DNA of 64,000 nucleotides from Candidatus Epilinea brevis (GCA_016710785.1 JADJUE010000003.1:248001-312000), one strand, 5' to 3'; counted from the stretch's first letter, positions 39,889 to 50,381 are shown. Numbers and translations are program-made. The notes: generated from the letters alone by a model not told the origin.

Positions 39889-40422
39889 ATGTCAAGCCCC
39901 GGCAGCCAGATCATGGCTCCACCGAGTACCGTTCCGGCTTCCGCCGGCCACACCCATCCCAGCCTGGGCGTGGCCCTGCGCGAGGGCCATTACCGCGTGA
40001 TCGCCCTGGAGCCCATCGCCGCCGGCACCGAGCTGCTGCAGCTCCACGGCGTGTTTGTCGACGCGCCCAGCCGCTATTCGGTGCAGGTGGCCGCCCAGCT
40101 GCACGTCGTGCCACCCGACGACCTGCGTCCCGAGCATGTGCCCGACCGTTACCTGTGGCGCTACCTCAACCATGCCTGCCGACCCAACGCCGCTTTTGCA
40201 GGCCGCTGGCTGATCGCCCTGCAGGACATCGCCGCCTGGGACGAAATCAACTTTGACTACAACAGCACCGAGTACGAGATCGCCGAGGCCTTCCAATGCC
40301 GCTGCGGCGGCTGCGGCGGGCGGACCGTCCGAGGCTTCAAACACCTCAGCCCCAGCGAGCAGGCGCGTCTGGCCCCGTACCTGGCGCCTCACCTCGCCGC
40401 CCTCCTGCCCGCCACAACCTGA
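39889..40422 (+). CDS. SET-domain protein
   Basis: The 177-residue protein contains a compact SET domain: 'YRVIALEPIAAGTELLQLHG', 'LWRYLNHACRPNAAFAGRWL' (the N-H-x-C motif), 'DIAAWDEINFDYNSTEYEIA' (the G/D-E-I-N-F-D-Y motif) and a post-SET-like 'CRCGGCGGRTVRGF'. SET proteins transfer methyl groups from SAM to lysine; bacterial targets are mostly unknown. Its position directly before the synthetase gene (30 bp) suggests a linked role, for example lysine modification of a product or partner, but this is a guess. The ATG at 39889 has GGAG 6 bp upstream. Confidence 0.85.
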   Translation: MSSPGSQIMAPPSTVPASAGHTHPSLGVALREGHYRVIALEPIAAGTELLQLHGVFVDAPSRYSVQVAAQLHVVPPDDLRPEHVPDRYLWRYLNHACRPNAAFAGRWLIALQDIAAWDEINFDYNSTEYEIAEAFQCRCGGCGGRTVRGFKHLSPSEQARLAPYLAPHLAALLPATT

Positions 40423-40452
40423 GTCGGGCGTCCCGCCCGCCTGTCCGCGTCC

Positions 40453-43400
40453 ATGATCCCACCCTCTCCCGCCGCGAGCCCCCTCCTCCACCAGCTCTTC
40501 CTCGCCGCCGCCGCCCGGCATCCCCTGCGACCCGCCATCGAGGTGCCCCCCGGCCATGGGCGCCCCCAGCGCCGGAGCCTCAGCTACGCCCAGCTGCTGG
40601 ACCGTGCCCGGGCCATCGCCGCCCGGCTCGAGGGCGTGGCCGCGCGCGACGCCGTCGTCGCCGTCCTCCTGCCCCGCGAGGATCCGGATCTCTACGCCGC
40701 CCAGCTGGGCGTGCTCCTGTCCGGCGCGGCCTTCGCCTGCCTGGACCCCCGCCAGGGTGACGGCCTGCTGCGGGGCATCCTCCAGGAGATGGATCCTGTC
40801 GCCATCCTCAGCGACGCTGCGGGGGCAGAGCGGGTGACGGGGTTGGAGACGCCTGAGCTGCCGGTGGTGATGGTGGTGGGGATCGGCGACGCGCTGCCGC
40901 CAGGCAGCCAGCCCCCACCCCAGCCCCCTCCCCCAAAGCGGCTGGGGGAGGGGAGCATCGTCGGCGACGGCCGTTCCGGTCCGAACCTGTCTTCCTCCCT
41001 CGCCTACCTCATCTACACCTCCGGCACCACCGGCCGGCCCAAGGGAGTGATGGTCGAGCACGCGTCCATCGTCAACCTCGTGCACTCCGACATGACCGAG
41101 TTCGAGCTGGGTCCGGCGGACCGCGTCGCCCAATGCTCCTCGCCGGCCTACGACTCCTCCATCGAGGAGGCCTGGCTGGCATTGGCGGTGGGCGCCTGTC
41201 TGGTGGTGCTGGACGATGACACCGTGCGCCTGGGGCCGGACCTCGTGCCCTGGCTGCGGGAAGAGGGGGTCACGGTTCTCTGTCCGCCGCCCACGCTGCT
41301 GCGCGCCAGCGGCTGCCAGGACCCCGAACGCGAACTCCCGCAGCTGCGCCTGCTCTACGTGGGCGGGGAAGCCTTGCCCCAGGACCTGGCCGATCTCTGG
41401 GCCCGCGGGCGGCGCATGGTCAACGGCTACGGGCCCACCGAATGCACCGTCACCGTCACCCGCGCCGAAGTACGACCGGGGGAGCCGGTGACCATCGGCC
41501 AACCCGTCCCGGGAAGCCGAGCCTTCGTGCTGGACGAGACCCTGGCGCCGGTGCCCGACGGCCAGAGCGGCGAGCTGTGCATCGGCGGCCTCAGCCTGGC
41601 GCGCGGCTATCGCGGCCAGGCGGTGCTGACCGCGGAGCGCTTCCCTGTCCACCCCCAGCTGGGGCGCATCTACCGCACGGGCGACCTGGTGCAGCGGCGG
41701 GCCGACGGCCGCCTGGACTACCTTGGCCGCATCGACGCCCAGGTGAAGCTGCGGGGCTACCGGGTGGAGTTGGGCGCAGTCGAGGCCGCCGCTGGCGGCC
41801 CAGGATGGCGTGCGCGCCGCCGGCTGTCGCCTGCAGGGCGTGGGCAGCGCCACCCTCCTGGCGGCGCACATCGTGCCCGCCGACCCCGCGCGGCCGCCGG
41901 ACCTGGGCGCCCTGCGCGAAGCACTGCGCGGCAGCCTGCCCGACTATATGGTCCCCGCCCGCCTGGCGCTCATCACCGCCCTGCCGGTCAACGTCAGCGG
42001 CAAGCTGGATCGCGCCGCCCTGCCGGAAATCCCCGCCGCTCCGGCCACCGATCCCTCCCGGCGAGCGGCCGATGGGGCGGACGTTCCGCCCCCCGCCTCC
42101 GCCGCCGAGGCCGCCGTCCGCGCCGCCTTCGCCGCGGCCTTGGGCCTGGACGAGGGCGCCATCGCCGGCGGCGACGACTTCTTCCTGGATCTGGGCGGCG
42201 ACTCGCTCTCCGCCGTGGCGGCCGTCGTCGCTCTGCGCGAGGGCGGCTGGGCGGGAGCCACGGTGCGGGACGTGTACGAGCTGCGGGCGGCAGGCGTGCT
42301 GGCGGAGCGGATGGGGGGGCGAAGCAGGGACGCGGAAGAGGCCGCGGGTCCGCGGGCGCCGGCGAGATCTACCTCGAACCCGCCCCCACCCCCAGCCCCT
42401 CCCCCAAAACGGCTGGGGGAGGGGAGCATCGTCGTCGACGACATTCCCCGGCCCAACCTGTCTCCCCCTCTCCCAGCCGTTTTGGGGGAGGGTGTCGGGG
42501 GGTGGGGGCGGGCGCCACACCCCACCCTCGCCACCGCCCTCCAATCCCTCTGGATCCTCTTCGAGCTGTGGGCCGGTGGCCTGCTGGCCTGGCTCGCGGC
42601 CTTCCTCGCCCTGCCCTGGCTCTGGGAGCGCCTCGGCCTCCTGGGCGGCCTGCTGCTGGCGCCCGTCCTCGCCCTGGTCGGATTCGCCCTGTACCTGCCG
42701 GCTTCCGTGATGGTGGCCGTCCTGGCCAAGCGCCTGCTGATCGGGCGTTACCGTCCCGGGCGCTACCCGGTGTGGGGCGGCTTCTACCTCCGCCATTGGC
42801 TGGCGACCCGCGCCGCCCGCCTCATCCCCTGGGAGCTGTTGGCCGGCACCGTCTTCGTCGCCCCGGTGCTCCGGGCCCTGGGGGCGCGGGTGGGGGCGCG
42901 GCTGCATGCGCACCGTGGCGTAGACCTGCGGCGCGGCGGCTGGGACCTGCTGGACATCGGCGACGATGTCACCCTCTGTCAGGAAGCCGCCCTGCGGCTG
43001 GTGTCCCTGGAGACGGGCCAACTGGTGATCGGCCCGGTCCGCTTGGGGAGCGGGGCGACCGTGGACACACGCGGGGGTCTGAGCGCCGGCAGCGGCCTGG
43101 GCGCGGGCGCCTTCCTGAGCGCCCTCTCCTGGCTGCCGCCCGGGAACTTGGTGCCGGATGGAGAGCATTGGGACGGCGTCCCCGCCGCAGCGGTCGGACC
43201 CTCCCCCGCCCCGCCGTCGGTGGATGGCGCGGGCCGCCCATGGCAACCCGCGGCCCATGGCCTGGTCCTGCTCCTGGCGCAACTCCTCCTGCCTTGGCTG
43301 CGCTGGCTGCCGCTGGCCGCCGCGATCCTGGTCATGGCCCGCATCGCGCCCGCGCAGGCGGATGGGATAGCGGTCTGGTTCTGGTACGGCGGGGCGAGCG

Positions 43401-44647
43401 CGGGAGCCACCGCCCTCTTCATCCTCCTGCCCTGCGCGGCCCTGCCGCTGGGTCTGCTGCTGCAGGCCCTGGCCCTGCGCCTGGGAGGGCCGGTGCCGGA
43501 GAGGGTGCACAGCCGCTGGAGCAGGACAGCCCTGGCCATCTGGCTGCGCACGGGCATGGTGCAGAGCGCCGGAATCTGGTTGAGCGGCTCGCTGTTCTGG
43601 CCGCCATGGCTGCGGCTGGCGGGCATGCGTATCGGCCCGGGGGCGGAGGTGAGCACGATCATCGACGTGCTGCCGGAGACGGTGACCATCGGGGCGGAAT
43701 CCTTCTTTGCTGACGGCATCTACTTCTGCCAGCCGCGCCATCACCGCGGCACGATCACCGTCGCGCCCACGCGCCTGGGCCGGCACAGCTTCCTGGGCAA
43801 CCATGCCTTGGTGACCGCCGGGCACAGCTACCCGGACGACTTCTTCCTAGGCGTCTCCACGGTGGCCGGCGCCTTGCAGGCCGAGCGCGGCGGCGACTGG
43901 TTCGGCCACCCGCCCCTCAGCCTGCCGCGGCGTGCGGTGGTAGCCGCCGATCGCCGGCTCACCTACCAGCCGGACGCCCTGCGCTACGCCACCCGCCTCT
44001 TCTGGGAGCTGGCGCGCTTCGCCCTGCCGGCCCTGCCCTTGGGGCTGGCCCTCCTGTGGTGGCGCCTGATCCTGACCTGGTCCGCGCGGACGACGCCAAC
44101 GGCCATGGCCACCGCTGTCGTCCCGCTGATCACCGCGGCCACGCTGCTGCTGCCGCCCCTGGCCATCGTGGCCCTGAAGTGGCTGCTCTTGGGCCGGGTG
44201 CGGCCGGGCCAGCATGCCTTCTGGTCCTGTTGGTGCGGGCGCTGGGACTTCCTCTTCATGGCCTGGGGGCAGTGGGCGCGGGGCCTCTTGACCGCGCTGG
44301 AGGGCAGCCTGGTCCTCAACGCCTTCCTGCGCCTGACAGGGATGCACATCGGCCGCCGGGTGGTGCTGGGGTCGGGCTTCACCCAGGTGGTGGACCCGGA
44401 CATGCTTCACCTGGGCGACGACGCCACGGTGGCCTGCAACTTCCAGGCCCACAGCTTCGAGGACCGGGTGCTGAAGATCGACCACCTGTACATCGGCGCG
44501 GGTGCCACGGTAGGGCCGGGGGCGGTGGTCTTCTACGGCGCGGACATCGGCGCGGGAGCGCAGGTCGCGCCGCATGCGGTGGTCATGAAGAACGACCGGC
44601 TGGCAGGGGGGCGGGCCTATGGGGGGCATCCGGCGCGGGAGGGCTGA
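40453..44647 (+). CDS. Pls/PosA-like non-ribosomal peptide synthetase (frameshifted, about 1398 codons)
   Basis: Two frames combine to one gene. First: an adenylation domain, with A3 'LAYLIYTSGTTGRPKGVMVE', A4-like 'AYDSSIEEAW', A5 'MVNGYGPTECTVTVTRA' and A8 'RIDAQVKLRGYRVELGAVEA'. After a one-base insertion (extra G near 41791) the rest reads in the next frame: the end of the A domain, a carrier domain with the phosphopantetheine Ser in 'FFLDLGGDSLSAV', then about 8 membrane helices and three left-handed beta-helix (hexapeptide) blocks. This is the layout of Pls/PosA synthetases, which make poly-amino-acids or link amino acids to acceptors. Two palindromic repeats are inserted in frame (40910-40998, 42380-42512). 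The PPTase at 44653-46743 could activate it. Either it is broken or the frameshift is a sequencing error. Confidence 0.8.
40910..40998. repeat. partial copy of an in-frame palindromic repeat
   Basis: The DNA core is CCTCCCCCAAAGCGGCTGGG followed by GGAGGGGAGCATCGTCG. It is the left arm and centre of the element at 42380-42512 and encodes 'PPPKRLGEGSIVGDGRSGPN' inside the adenylation domain, just before the A3 motif. The right arm is missing. Confidence 0.8.
42380..42512. repeat. palindromic repeat inserted in a coding sequence, complete copy
   Basis: The left arm (42381-42424; core CCCCCAAAACGGCTGGGGGA) pairs with the right arm (42464-42511; core TCCCAGCCGTTTTGGGGGAG), giving a long stem-loop. 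It lies between the carrier and membrane parts of the synthetase and is translated in the same frame as the other copy ('PPPKRLGEGSIVVDDIPRPN'). Confidence 0.85.
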
Positions 44648-44652
44648 CGGCA

Positions 44653-46743
44653 TTACTCGCGATGAGCTGACTGGACGACGGCCACGACCTTCCGCGACGT
44701 CGACGACGCGGCGCTACGCGGCATCGGAGATCTGAGGACAGGAGCGGTGGGGGACGCACGCACCACCCGGAAGCCGCCGAATTCGCCACGGTCCGCGGGA
44801 AGGCTGCGGTCGCGGCCAGCGGCGCGGGCAAAGCTTGCGTCGGCGTCCCAGGACCCGCCCCTGAGCACCCGGGCGATGTCTGGTCCGGCAAAGGCATCTT
44901 CACGGCCATCCGATCCGTCGTAGGGATACGGGTAGTCGGGTTTGTCCCCGAATCGGCCCCATAGGCTGCTGGTCCAGTCCGCACTGTTCCCAGCCAGGTC
45001 GCTGATGCCATTGAGGCTGTCACCCGCTACGAAGACCCCTGCCGGGCTGGTCTGCCTGAGATGCGTCTCCAAGGTGTTTCCGCCCAAGGCATCGAAGGCA
45101 TCGCCGTACACGAAGCTGCTTCCCGTCGGCCCCCCGGTCGCCGCCTCGCGCTCCACTTCCGTGGGCAGACGCCAGGCGGCGCCCGTCTGCGCTGCCAGCC
45201 AGGCGCAGTAAGCCCGCGCCTCGTACCACGACACCCCCACCACGGGCTGCGTCGGGCGGTTGAAGCGTCTATCTCCCCAGGCCAGAGGCTCGGTCAGCCG
45301 GCCGCCGGGGTACAGCGCGGTCAGATGCGCGTCAAACGCCTCGGTGCTCATCGCCAACCGCAGCAACCAGCGCTGGTAACCGTCGTCGTCGATTCGGCCG
45401 CTATCAAGCCAGCTTTCCAACATCTCCGGGCTGTCCCGGAGGATGCTCAGCCCCTGTCTCGCCCCTAGCCTCGGGCCTTCGGCAGTGCCCTCGCCTCGCC
45501 GCCAGGCCAAGGCGTCGGCACCTACCCACCAGCGTTCGTCCTCGTAGCCGCCGGCAGCCATGAAGCAGGCCCACTCGGCGTTGGTCACGGCAAAGCAGCC
45601 CATGGCGAAAGGGTCGACAGGCACGAGATGGCGGGGCATGTGGCCGTGCTGCCATTCATTCGCCTCGGCATCGAAGATCGGCTGATCCGCTCCGATCGGG
45701 TACATTCCACCCGGCACTTCGGCCACCGGCGGCAGCAGGTAATCCCCAAAGGGCCCCGATTTGCGCTCCCAGCGCGGATCCCCCAGGTCGCCGGCGGCAT
45801 AGCCGGCGGCTATGCGTTCCCGCAGGGCAGCCTCAAGGTCGCGGCTCCTGGCCACCAAGGCCCAGCGGAGTTCGTCGAAAAGTCCCGCGCTCAGGTGCGG
45901 CCGCACTGCCGGCAGGGCGGCCGCTCGTCCGGCCACCGTCAGGCTGTGGGGCATGAGTGCCCTCACGAAGGACTCCTTCTCTTGGGCCATCGCCGCCGCC
46001 AGGCTCGTCGGCTTCTCCCGGGCCGTCTGCGGCAGCGGCGGCAGGGTGTCCGCCGGCGCCTCCACCACCACCGCCCCCACGTAGCCGTCGCCCGCCGCCA
46101 GCTCCGCCAGCTGCCAGCGTGCCGCCTCCGCCGCCCCTTCGCGGCACCAGGTCAGACGCGCCGCCTCGCCCGGCAGGCAACTGACCGCGAAGCTGTCCAG
46201 AGGCCAGGCCAGGCCCTGGCCTTGAGCCTTGACGAAGGCCTCCTTGCGCGTCCAGCAGTTGAAGAAGGTCGTCGCCTCCGCCGCCGTGCCGGCCATGCGG
46301 GCCAGGTCGGCACGCTCGGGCGCGGCAAAGTAGCGCTCTGCCAGCTGCGTGGCGCGGGGGATGGGCCGCAGGCGCTCCAGGTCCACACCCACCGCGCGGC
46401 CCGTCGTCACCGCCAGAAGGGCCAGCTCGTGGGAATGGCTGAGGTTGAACTGGATGCCCGCCGCCGCCCAAGGTCCGCCGAGGGTTGGTTTACCCCAGGG
46501 ACCGGCGCCGAAGACCAGGTCCGCCGGGTTCGCGTCCAGCGCGGCCCCCAAGATCCGCCGCAACCAGCCGTGCGCCACCACGAAACGTCGCCAGGCCCCC
46601 GGTGGCCGGAAGCGCTCGGCCCGCGCTCGCTCATCGGCGGACAGCAGCGCCGCCAGTGCCGGCAGCTCGGCCTCCGGCAGCTCCAGCGGGATGCGCCAGA
46701 CGGTCACGCCGGGGAGGGAGGGCAGGGTGCCGATCGTCAGCAT
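44653..46743 (-). CDS. phosphopantetheinyl transferase fused to a SUMF1/FGE-sulfatase-like domain
   Basis: The 696-residue protein has two parts. Residues 1-230 are an Sfp-type PPTase: 'IQFNLSHSHELALLAV', 'AVGVDLERLRPIPRATQLAE' and 'CWTRKEAFVKAQGQGL' (W-x-x-K-E-A). It should load 4'-phosphopantetheine on carrier proteins. Residues about 270-665 are a SUMF1-like domain: 'MYPIGADQPIFDAEANEWQH', 'VVGVSWYEARAYCAWLAAQT', 'RLPTEVEREAATGGPTG' and 'RVLRGGSWDADASFARAAGR'. The two Cys that form the active site of true formylglycine-generating enzymes (G-G-S-x-x-C...Y-C) are absent, so it is not an FGE; other members bind or oxidise different substrates. The start overlaps the icmF stop by one base. It is convergent with the synthetase, five bp apart. 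Confidence 0.85.
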   Translation of the reverse strand: MLTIGTLPSLPGVTVWRIPLELPEAELPALAALLSADERARAERFRPPGAWRRFVVAHGWLRRILGAALDANPADLVFGAGPWGKPTLGGPWAAAGIQFNLSHSHELALLAVTTGRAVGVDLERLRPIPRATQLAERYFAAPERADLARMAGTAAEATTFFNCWTRKEAFVKAQGQGLAWPLDSFAVSCLPGEAARLTWCREGAAEAARWQLAELAAGDGYVGAVVVEAPADTLPPLPQTAREKPTSLAAAMAQEKESFVRALMPHSLTVAGRAAALPAVRPHLSAGLFDELRWALVARSRDLEAALRERIAAGYAAGDLGDPRWERKSGPFGDYLLPPVAEVPGGMYPIGADQPIFDAEANEWQHGHMPRHLVPVDPFAMGCFAVTNAEWACFMAAGGYEDERWWVGADALAWRRGEGTAEGPRLGARQGLSILRDSPEMLESWLDSGRIDDDGYQRWLLRLAMSTEAFDAHLTALYPGGRLTEPLAWGDRRFNRPTQPVVGVSWYEARAYCAWLAAQTGAAWRLPTEVEREAATGGPTGSSFVYGDAFDALGGNTLETHLRQTSPAGVFVAGDSLNGISDLAGNSADWTSSLWGRFGDKPDYPYPYDGSDGREDAFAGPDIARVLRGGSWDADASFARAAGRDRSLPADRGEFGGFRVVRASPTAPVLRSPMPRSAASSTSRKVVAVVQSAHRE

Positions 46744-49700
46744 CACATGTTCCGCCGGTACTGCCCCCCCACCTCGTACAAGGTGCGGCTGATCTGCCCC
46801 AGGGACAGCACCTGCACCGCCTCCATCAGGGCGTCGAAGACGTTGCCGCCGGCCAGAGCCGCCGTCTTGAGGGCCAGGGCCGCCGCCGGGGCCGCGGCGG
46901 CGTGGCGGGATTGGAAATCCCGCAGGCGCGCCAGCTGGTCGCCCTTCTCCTCGTCCGAGGAGCGGATGAGCTCGATCGTCGTCGTGGTCATCTCCCCGCC
47001 CGGCTTGCCAAAGGTGTTTACCCCGATGATCGGCAGCTCGCCCGAATGCTTCAGCTGCTCGTAGTACAGGCTCTCCTCCTGGATCTTCGAGCGCTGGTAC
47101 ATCCGCTCCATGGCCCCCAGCACGCCGCCGCGGTCCGTCAGGCGGTGGAACTCCGCGAGCACCGCCTCCTCCACCAGCTCCGTCAGGGCGTCGAAGATGA
47201 AGGCCCCCTGGTTGGGGTTCTCGCACTTGGCCACCCCGAACTCGGCGTTGATGATCAGCTGGATGGCCAGGGCGCGGCGAACGCTCTCCTCGGTGGGTGT
47301 GGTGATCGCCTCATCGTAGGCGTTGGTGTGCAGGCTGTTGCAGTTGTCGTAGATGGCCAACAGCGCCTGGAGCGTCGTGCGGATATCGTTGAAATCGATC
47401 TCCTGGGCATGCAGGCTGCGGCCCGAGGTCTGGATGTGATACTTCAGCATCTGGCTGCGCGGGCGGGCGCCGTAGAGATCACGCAGGGCCACCGCCCAGA
47501 TGCGCCGCGCCACCCGGCCGATGACCGCGTACTCCGGATCCATGCCGTTAGAGAAGAAGAAGCTCAGGTTGGGGGCGAAGTCATCCACCGTCATGCCCCG
47601 AGCCAGGTAGTACTCCACGAAGGTGAAGCCGTTGGCCAAAGTGAAGGCCAGCTGGCTGATGGGGTTGGCCCCCGCCTCGGCGATGTGGTAGCCCGAGATC
47701 GACACCGAGTAGAAGTTGCGCACCTGATGGGCAATGAACCAGGCCTGCACATCGCCCATCAGCTTCAGGCTGAACTCCGTGGAGAAGATGCAGGTGTTCT
47801 GGCCCTGATCCTCCTTGAGGATGTCCGCCTGCACCGTGCCCCGCACCCGGGCCACCGTCTCGTCGACGATGCGCGCGTAATCCTCGTCGGTCACCATCGC
47901 CCGGAGCTGGGCGAAGCTGTAGCCGCCGCCGTCCGGTTGCAGGCAGTCCGCCTCGTCGAGCGTGATGCGGCCCGCCGCACGCAGATGCCTTCGCAGGCTC
48001 TGGCGGGCGGCGGCGTTCATGTAGAAGGCCAGGATGGTGGGCGCCGGCCCGTTGATCGTCATCGACACCGAGGTGAGCGGATCGGAGAGGTCGAAGCCGG
48101 CGTAGAGCGCCTCCATGTCCTCCACCGTGGCGATGGACACCCCTGAGTTGCCGACCTTGCCCCAGATGTCCGGACGCGGGTCCGGATCCTCGCCGTAGAG
48201 CGTCACCGAGTCGAAGGCCGTGGACAGGCGCTTGGCCGGGGCATGGCGGCTGAGGTAGTGGAAGCGCTTGTTGGTGCGCCAGGGGCCACCCTCGCCGGCG
48301 AACATGCGTGTGGGGTCCTCGCCCTGGCGCTTGAAGGGGAAGACGCCGGCCGTGTAGGGGAAGTCCCCCGGCAGGTTCTCCAAGAGCTGCCAGGCCAAGA
48401 GGTTGCCCCAGTCGCTGAAGGACGGCAGGGCCACCTTGGGCACCTTCTGGTGACTCAGGCTGTCGGTGTAGTTGTCGGCGACGATCTCCTTGCCGCGCAC
48501 CTGGTAGCGGTTGACCTCCGCCGTGTAGCGTTCCTTCAGCGCCGGCCAGCGCTCGATCAGCTCCCGAGCGCGGGGGTCCAGACGGGTCAGCAGGTGGTTG
48601 TAGGCGGCCATCAGCTCTGCCTGGGCCGGCTTGGCCGCGGCCATCTCGGCGGCCTCGAAAGCCGCCACCGCGTAGCCCACCTCACGCGAGGGGGCGTCGG
48701 CCAGCACAGCCAGGGCCTTCTTCAGGGCCCACAGCTCCGCGGCCAGTTCCGCCTGCTGCGCCGCGCGGCGCTTGTAGCCGCTGACGGCGTCGGCGATCTC
48801 CGACAGGTAGCGCACCCGCCGCGGGGGGATGATGGTGGCCCGGTCGGGCAGGCCCAGTCGCAGCTGGGCGGTGAAGCGCCCATCCGCGAAGGCTTGCGTG
48901 GGCCCGTTCAGCCGCGTCGAGCGGCCCTGGCGCTTGCCGGCGGCGAGATCCTGCAGCTGCTGAAGGAGGATCACGTAGACCTGGTTGCAGCCCTCGTCGC
49001 CCCATTGGCTGGCCATGCTGGCGTAGACCGGCATCGATTCCAAAGGATCGTGCCAGCGGTCGTGGCTGCGCTGGTAGGCCTTGCGCACGTCGCGCAGGGC
49101 ATCCTCGGCGCCGGCCTTGTCGTACTTGTTGATGACCACCATGTCCGCCAGATCGATCATCTCGATCTTCTCCAGCTGCGTCTGGGCCCCGAACTCGGGG
49201 GTCATCACGTACAGGGCCAGGTCGACGAAGTCGATGATGCTGGCGTCGGCCTGCCCGATGCCGCTGGTCTCGGCGATGATCAGGTCGTAGCCCGCGGCCT
49301 GGCAGAGCTGGACGGCCTCGTCCAGGGCGGCGGAGATCTCCGAACCGCTGCCCCGGGTGGCCAGGCTGCGCATGTAGACGGTGCCGCCGGCGAGGCTGTT
49401 CATGCGGATGCGGTCGCCCAGGAGGGCCCCGCCGGTGCGCCGCTTGGTGGGGTCGACGCTGAGCACGGCCACGCGCATCGCGGGGAAGTCCTCGATGAAG
49501 CGGCGCAGGATCTCGTCGGTGAAGGAACTCTTGCCCGCCCCACCGGTACCGGTGATGCCGATGACCGGCGCGCGCAGAGTCCGGGCGCTGGCGCGGGCGG
49601 CCACCCGCGGCAGCAAGCCCTCCCAGAGGGCAGCGGGAGCGGCGCCGTCCGCCACCCATTCCGCCGTGGAGATGGCCCGCGCCAGGGCCTTCCAGCTGTC

Positions 49701-50381
49701 CTTGTCCGCGCCCATCCGGTCGATGTCCGCGGGGGTGAGCGGGCCGACGAAGCCGGGGGGCGGGGCGGCGGCAGGATCGGAAGATCCGCGGCCGTTGCCA
49801 TTGCCCTTGCCGGCGCCGTCCGATCCGCGCGCTTCGCCCGCGCCGCCCAAGGGGCTGTAGTCGCAGGCGCGCATCATGTCGTTGATCATGCCCTGCAGAC
49901 CCAGGCGCCGCCCGTCCTCCGGGTGGTAGATGCGGGCCACCCCGTAGGCCTCCAGCTCGGCCTTCTCCTCGGGGATGATGGTCCCACCGCCACCGCCGAA
50001 CACCTGCACATGCCCGCAGCCGGCGGCGCGCAAGAGGTCCACCATGTACGTGAAGTACTCCATGTGCCCGCCCTGATAGCTGGACACGGCGATACCTTGG
50101 GCATCCTCCTGGATGGCGGCGTCCACGATCTCCTGCACCGAGCGGTTATGCCCCAGGTGGATGACCTCGGCCCCGGTGGCCTGCAGGATGCGGCGCATGA
50201 TGTTGATGGCCGCGTCATGCCCGTCGAAGAGCGAGGTGGAGGTGATGAAGCGCACCTTGTGCCGCGGCTGGTAGGGCGCTTCGGCCACCGGCGGGGTGTA
50301 GGGGGCGGGCTCCACTTCCGGAGGCTCGAACACGGCAGGGGCCTGGACGGCGGTCGGGGCGGCGGGGTTCGACTTGCTCAT
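46743..50381 (-). CDS. icmF: fused isobutyryl-CoA mutase (IcmF)
   Basis: The 1212-residue protein contains, in order, a B12-binding domain ('SLFDGHDAAINIMRRILQAT', 'HLGHNRSVQEIVDAAIQED'; His is the lower cobalt ligand), a MeaI/ArgK-type G-protein chaperone ('GITGTGGAGKSSFTDEILRR', 'DMVVINKYDKAGAEDALRDV') and a mutase substrate domain ('SGVSIATVEDMEALYAGFDL'). This matches IcmF, which interconverts isobutyryl-CoA and butyryl-CoA (some members act on pivalyl-CoA) with adenosylcobalamin and its own repair GTPase. A Pro-rich tail (about residues 1-40) is longer than usual. The 3' end overlaps the PPTase gene start. Confidence 0.94.
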   Translation of the reverse strand: MSKSNPAAPTAVQAPAVFEPPEVEPAPYTPPVAEAPYQPRHKVRFITSTSLFDGHDAAINIMRRILQATGAEVIHLGHNRSVQEIVDAAIQEDAQGIAVSSYQGGHMEYFTYMVDLLRAAGCGHVQVFGGGGGTIIPEEKAELEAYGVARIYHPEDGRRLGLQGMINDMMRACDYSPLGGAGEARGSDGAGKGNGNGRGSSDPAAAPPPGFVGPLTPADIDRMGADKDSWKALARAISTAEWVADGAAPAALWEGLLPRVAARASARTLRAPVIGITGTGGAGKSSFTDEILRRFIEDFPAMRVAVLSVDPTKRRTGGALLGDRIRMNSLAGGTVYMRSLATRGSGSEISAALDEAVQLCQAAGYDLIIAETSGIGQADASIIDFVDLALYVMTPEFGAQTQLEKIEMIDLADMVVINKYDKAGAEDALRDVRKAYQRSHDRWHDPLESMPVYASMASQWGDEGCNQVYVILLQQLQDLAAGKRQGRSTRLNGPTQAFADGRFTAQLRLGLPDRATIIPPRRVRYLSEIADAVSGYKRRAAQQAELAAELWALKKALAVLADAPSREVGYAVAAFEAAEMAAAKPAQAELMAAYNHLLTRLDPRARELIERWPALKERYTAEVNRYQVRGKEIVADNYTDSLSHQKVPKVALPSFSDWGNLLAWQLLENLPGDFPYTAGVFPFKRQGEDPTRMFAGEGGPWRTNKRFHYLSRHAPAKRLSTAFDSVTLYGEDPDPRPDIWGKVGNSGVSIATVEDMEALYAGFDLSDPLTSVSMTINGPAPTILAFYMNAAARQSLRRHLRAAGRITLDEADCLQPDGGGYSFAQLRAMVTDEDYARIVDETVARVRGTVQADILKEDQGQNTCIFSTEFSLKLMGDVQAWFIAHQVRNFYSVSISGYHIAEAGANPISQLAFTLANGFTFVEYYLARGMTVDDFAPNLSFFFSNGMDPEYAVIGRVARRIWAVALRDLYGARPRSQMLKYHIQTSGRSLHAQEIDFNDIRTTLQALLAIYDNCNSLHTNAYDEAITTPTEESVRRALAIQLIINAEFGVAKCENPNQGAFIFDALTELVEEAVLAEFHRLTDRGGVLGAMERMYQRSKIQEESLYYEQLKHSGELPIIGVNTFGKPGGEMTTTTIELIRSSDEEKGDQLARLRDFQSRHAAAAPAAALALKTAALAGGNVFDALMEAVQVLSLGQISRTLYEVGGQYRRNM

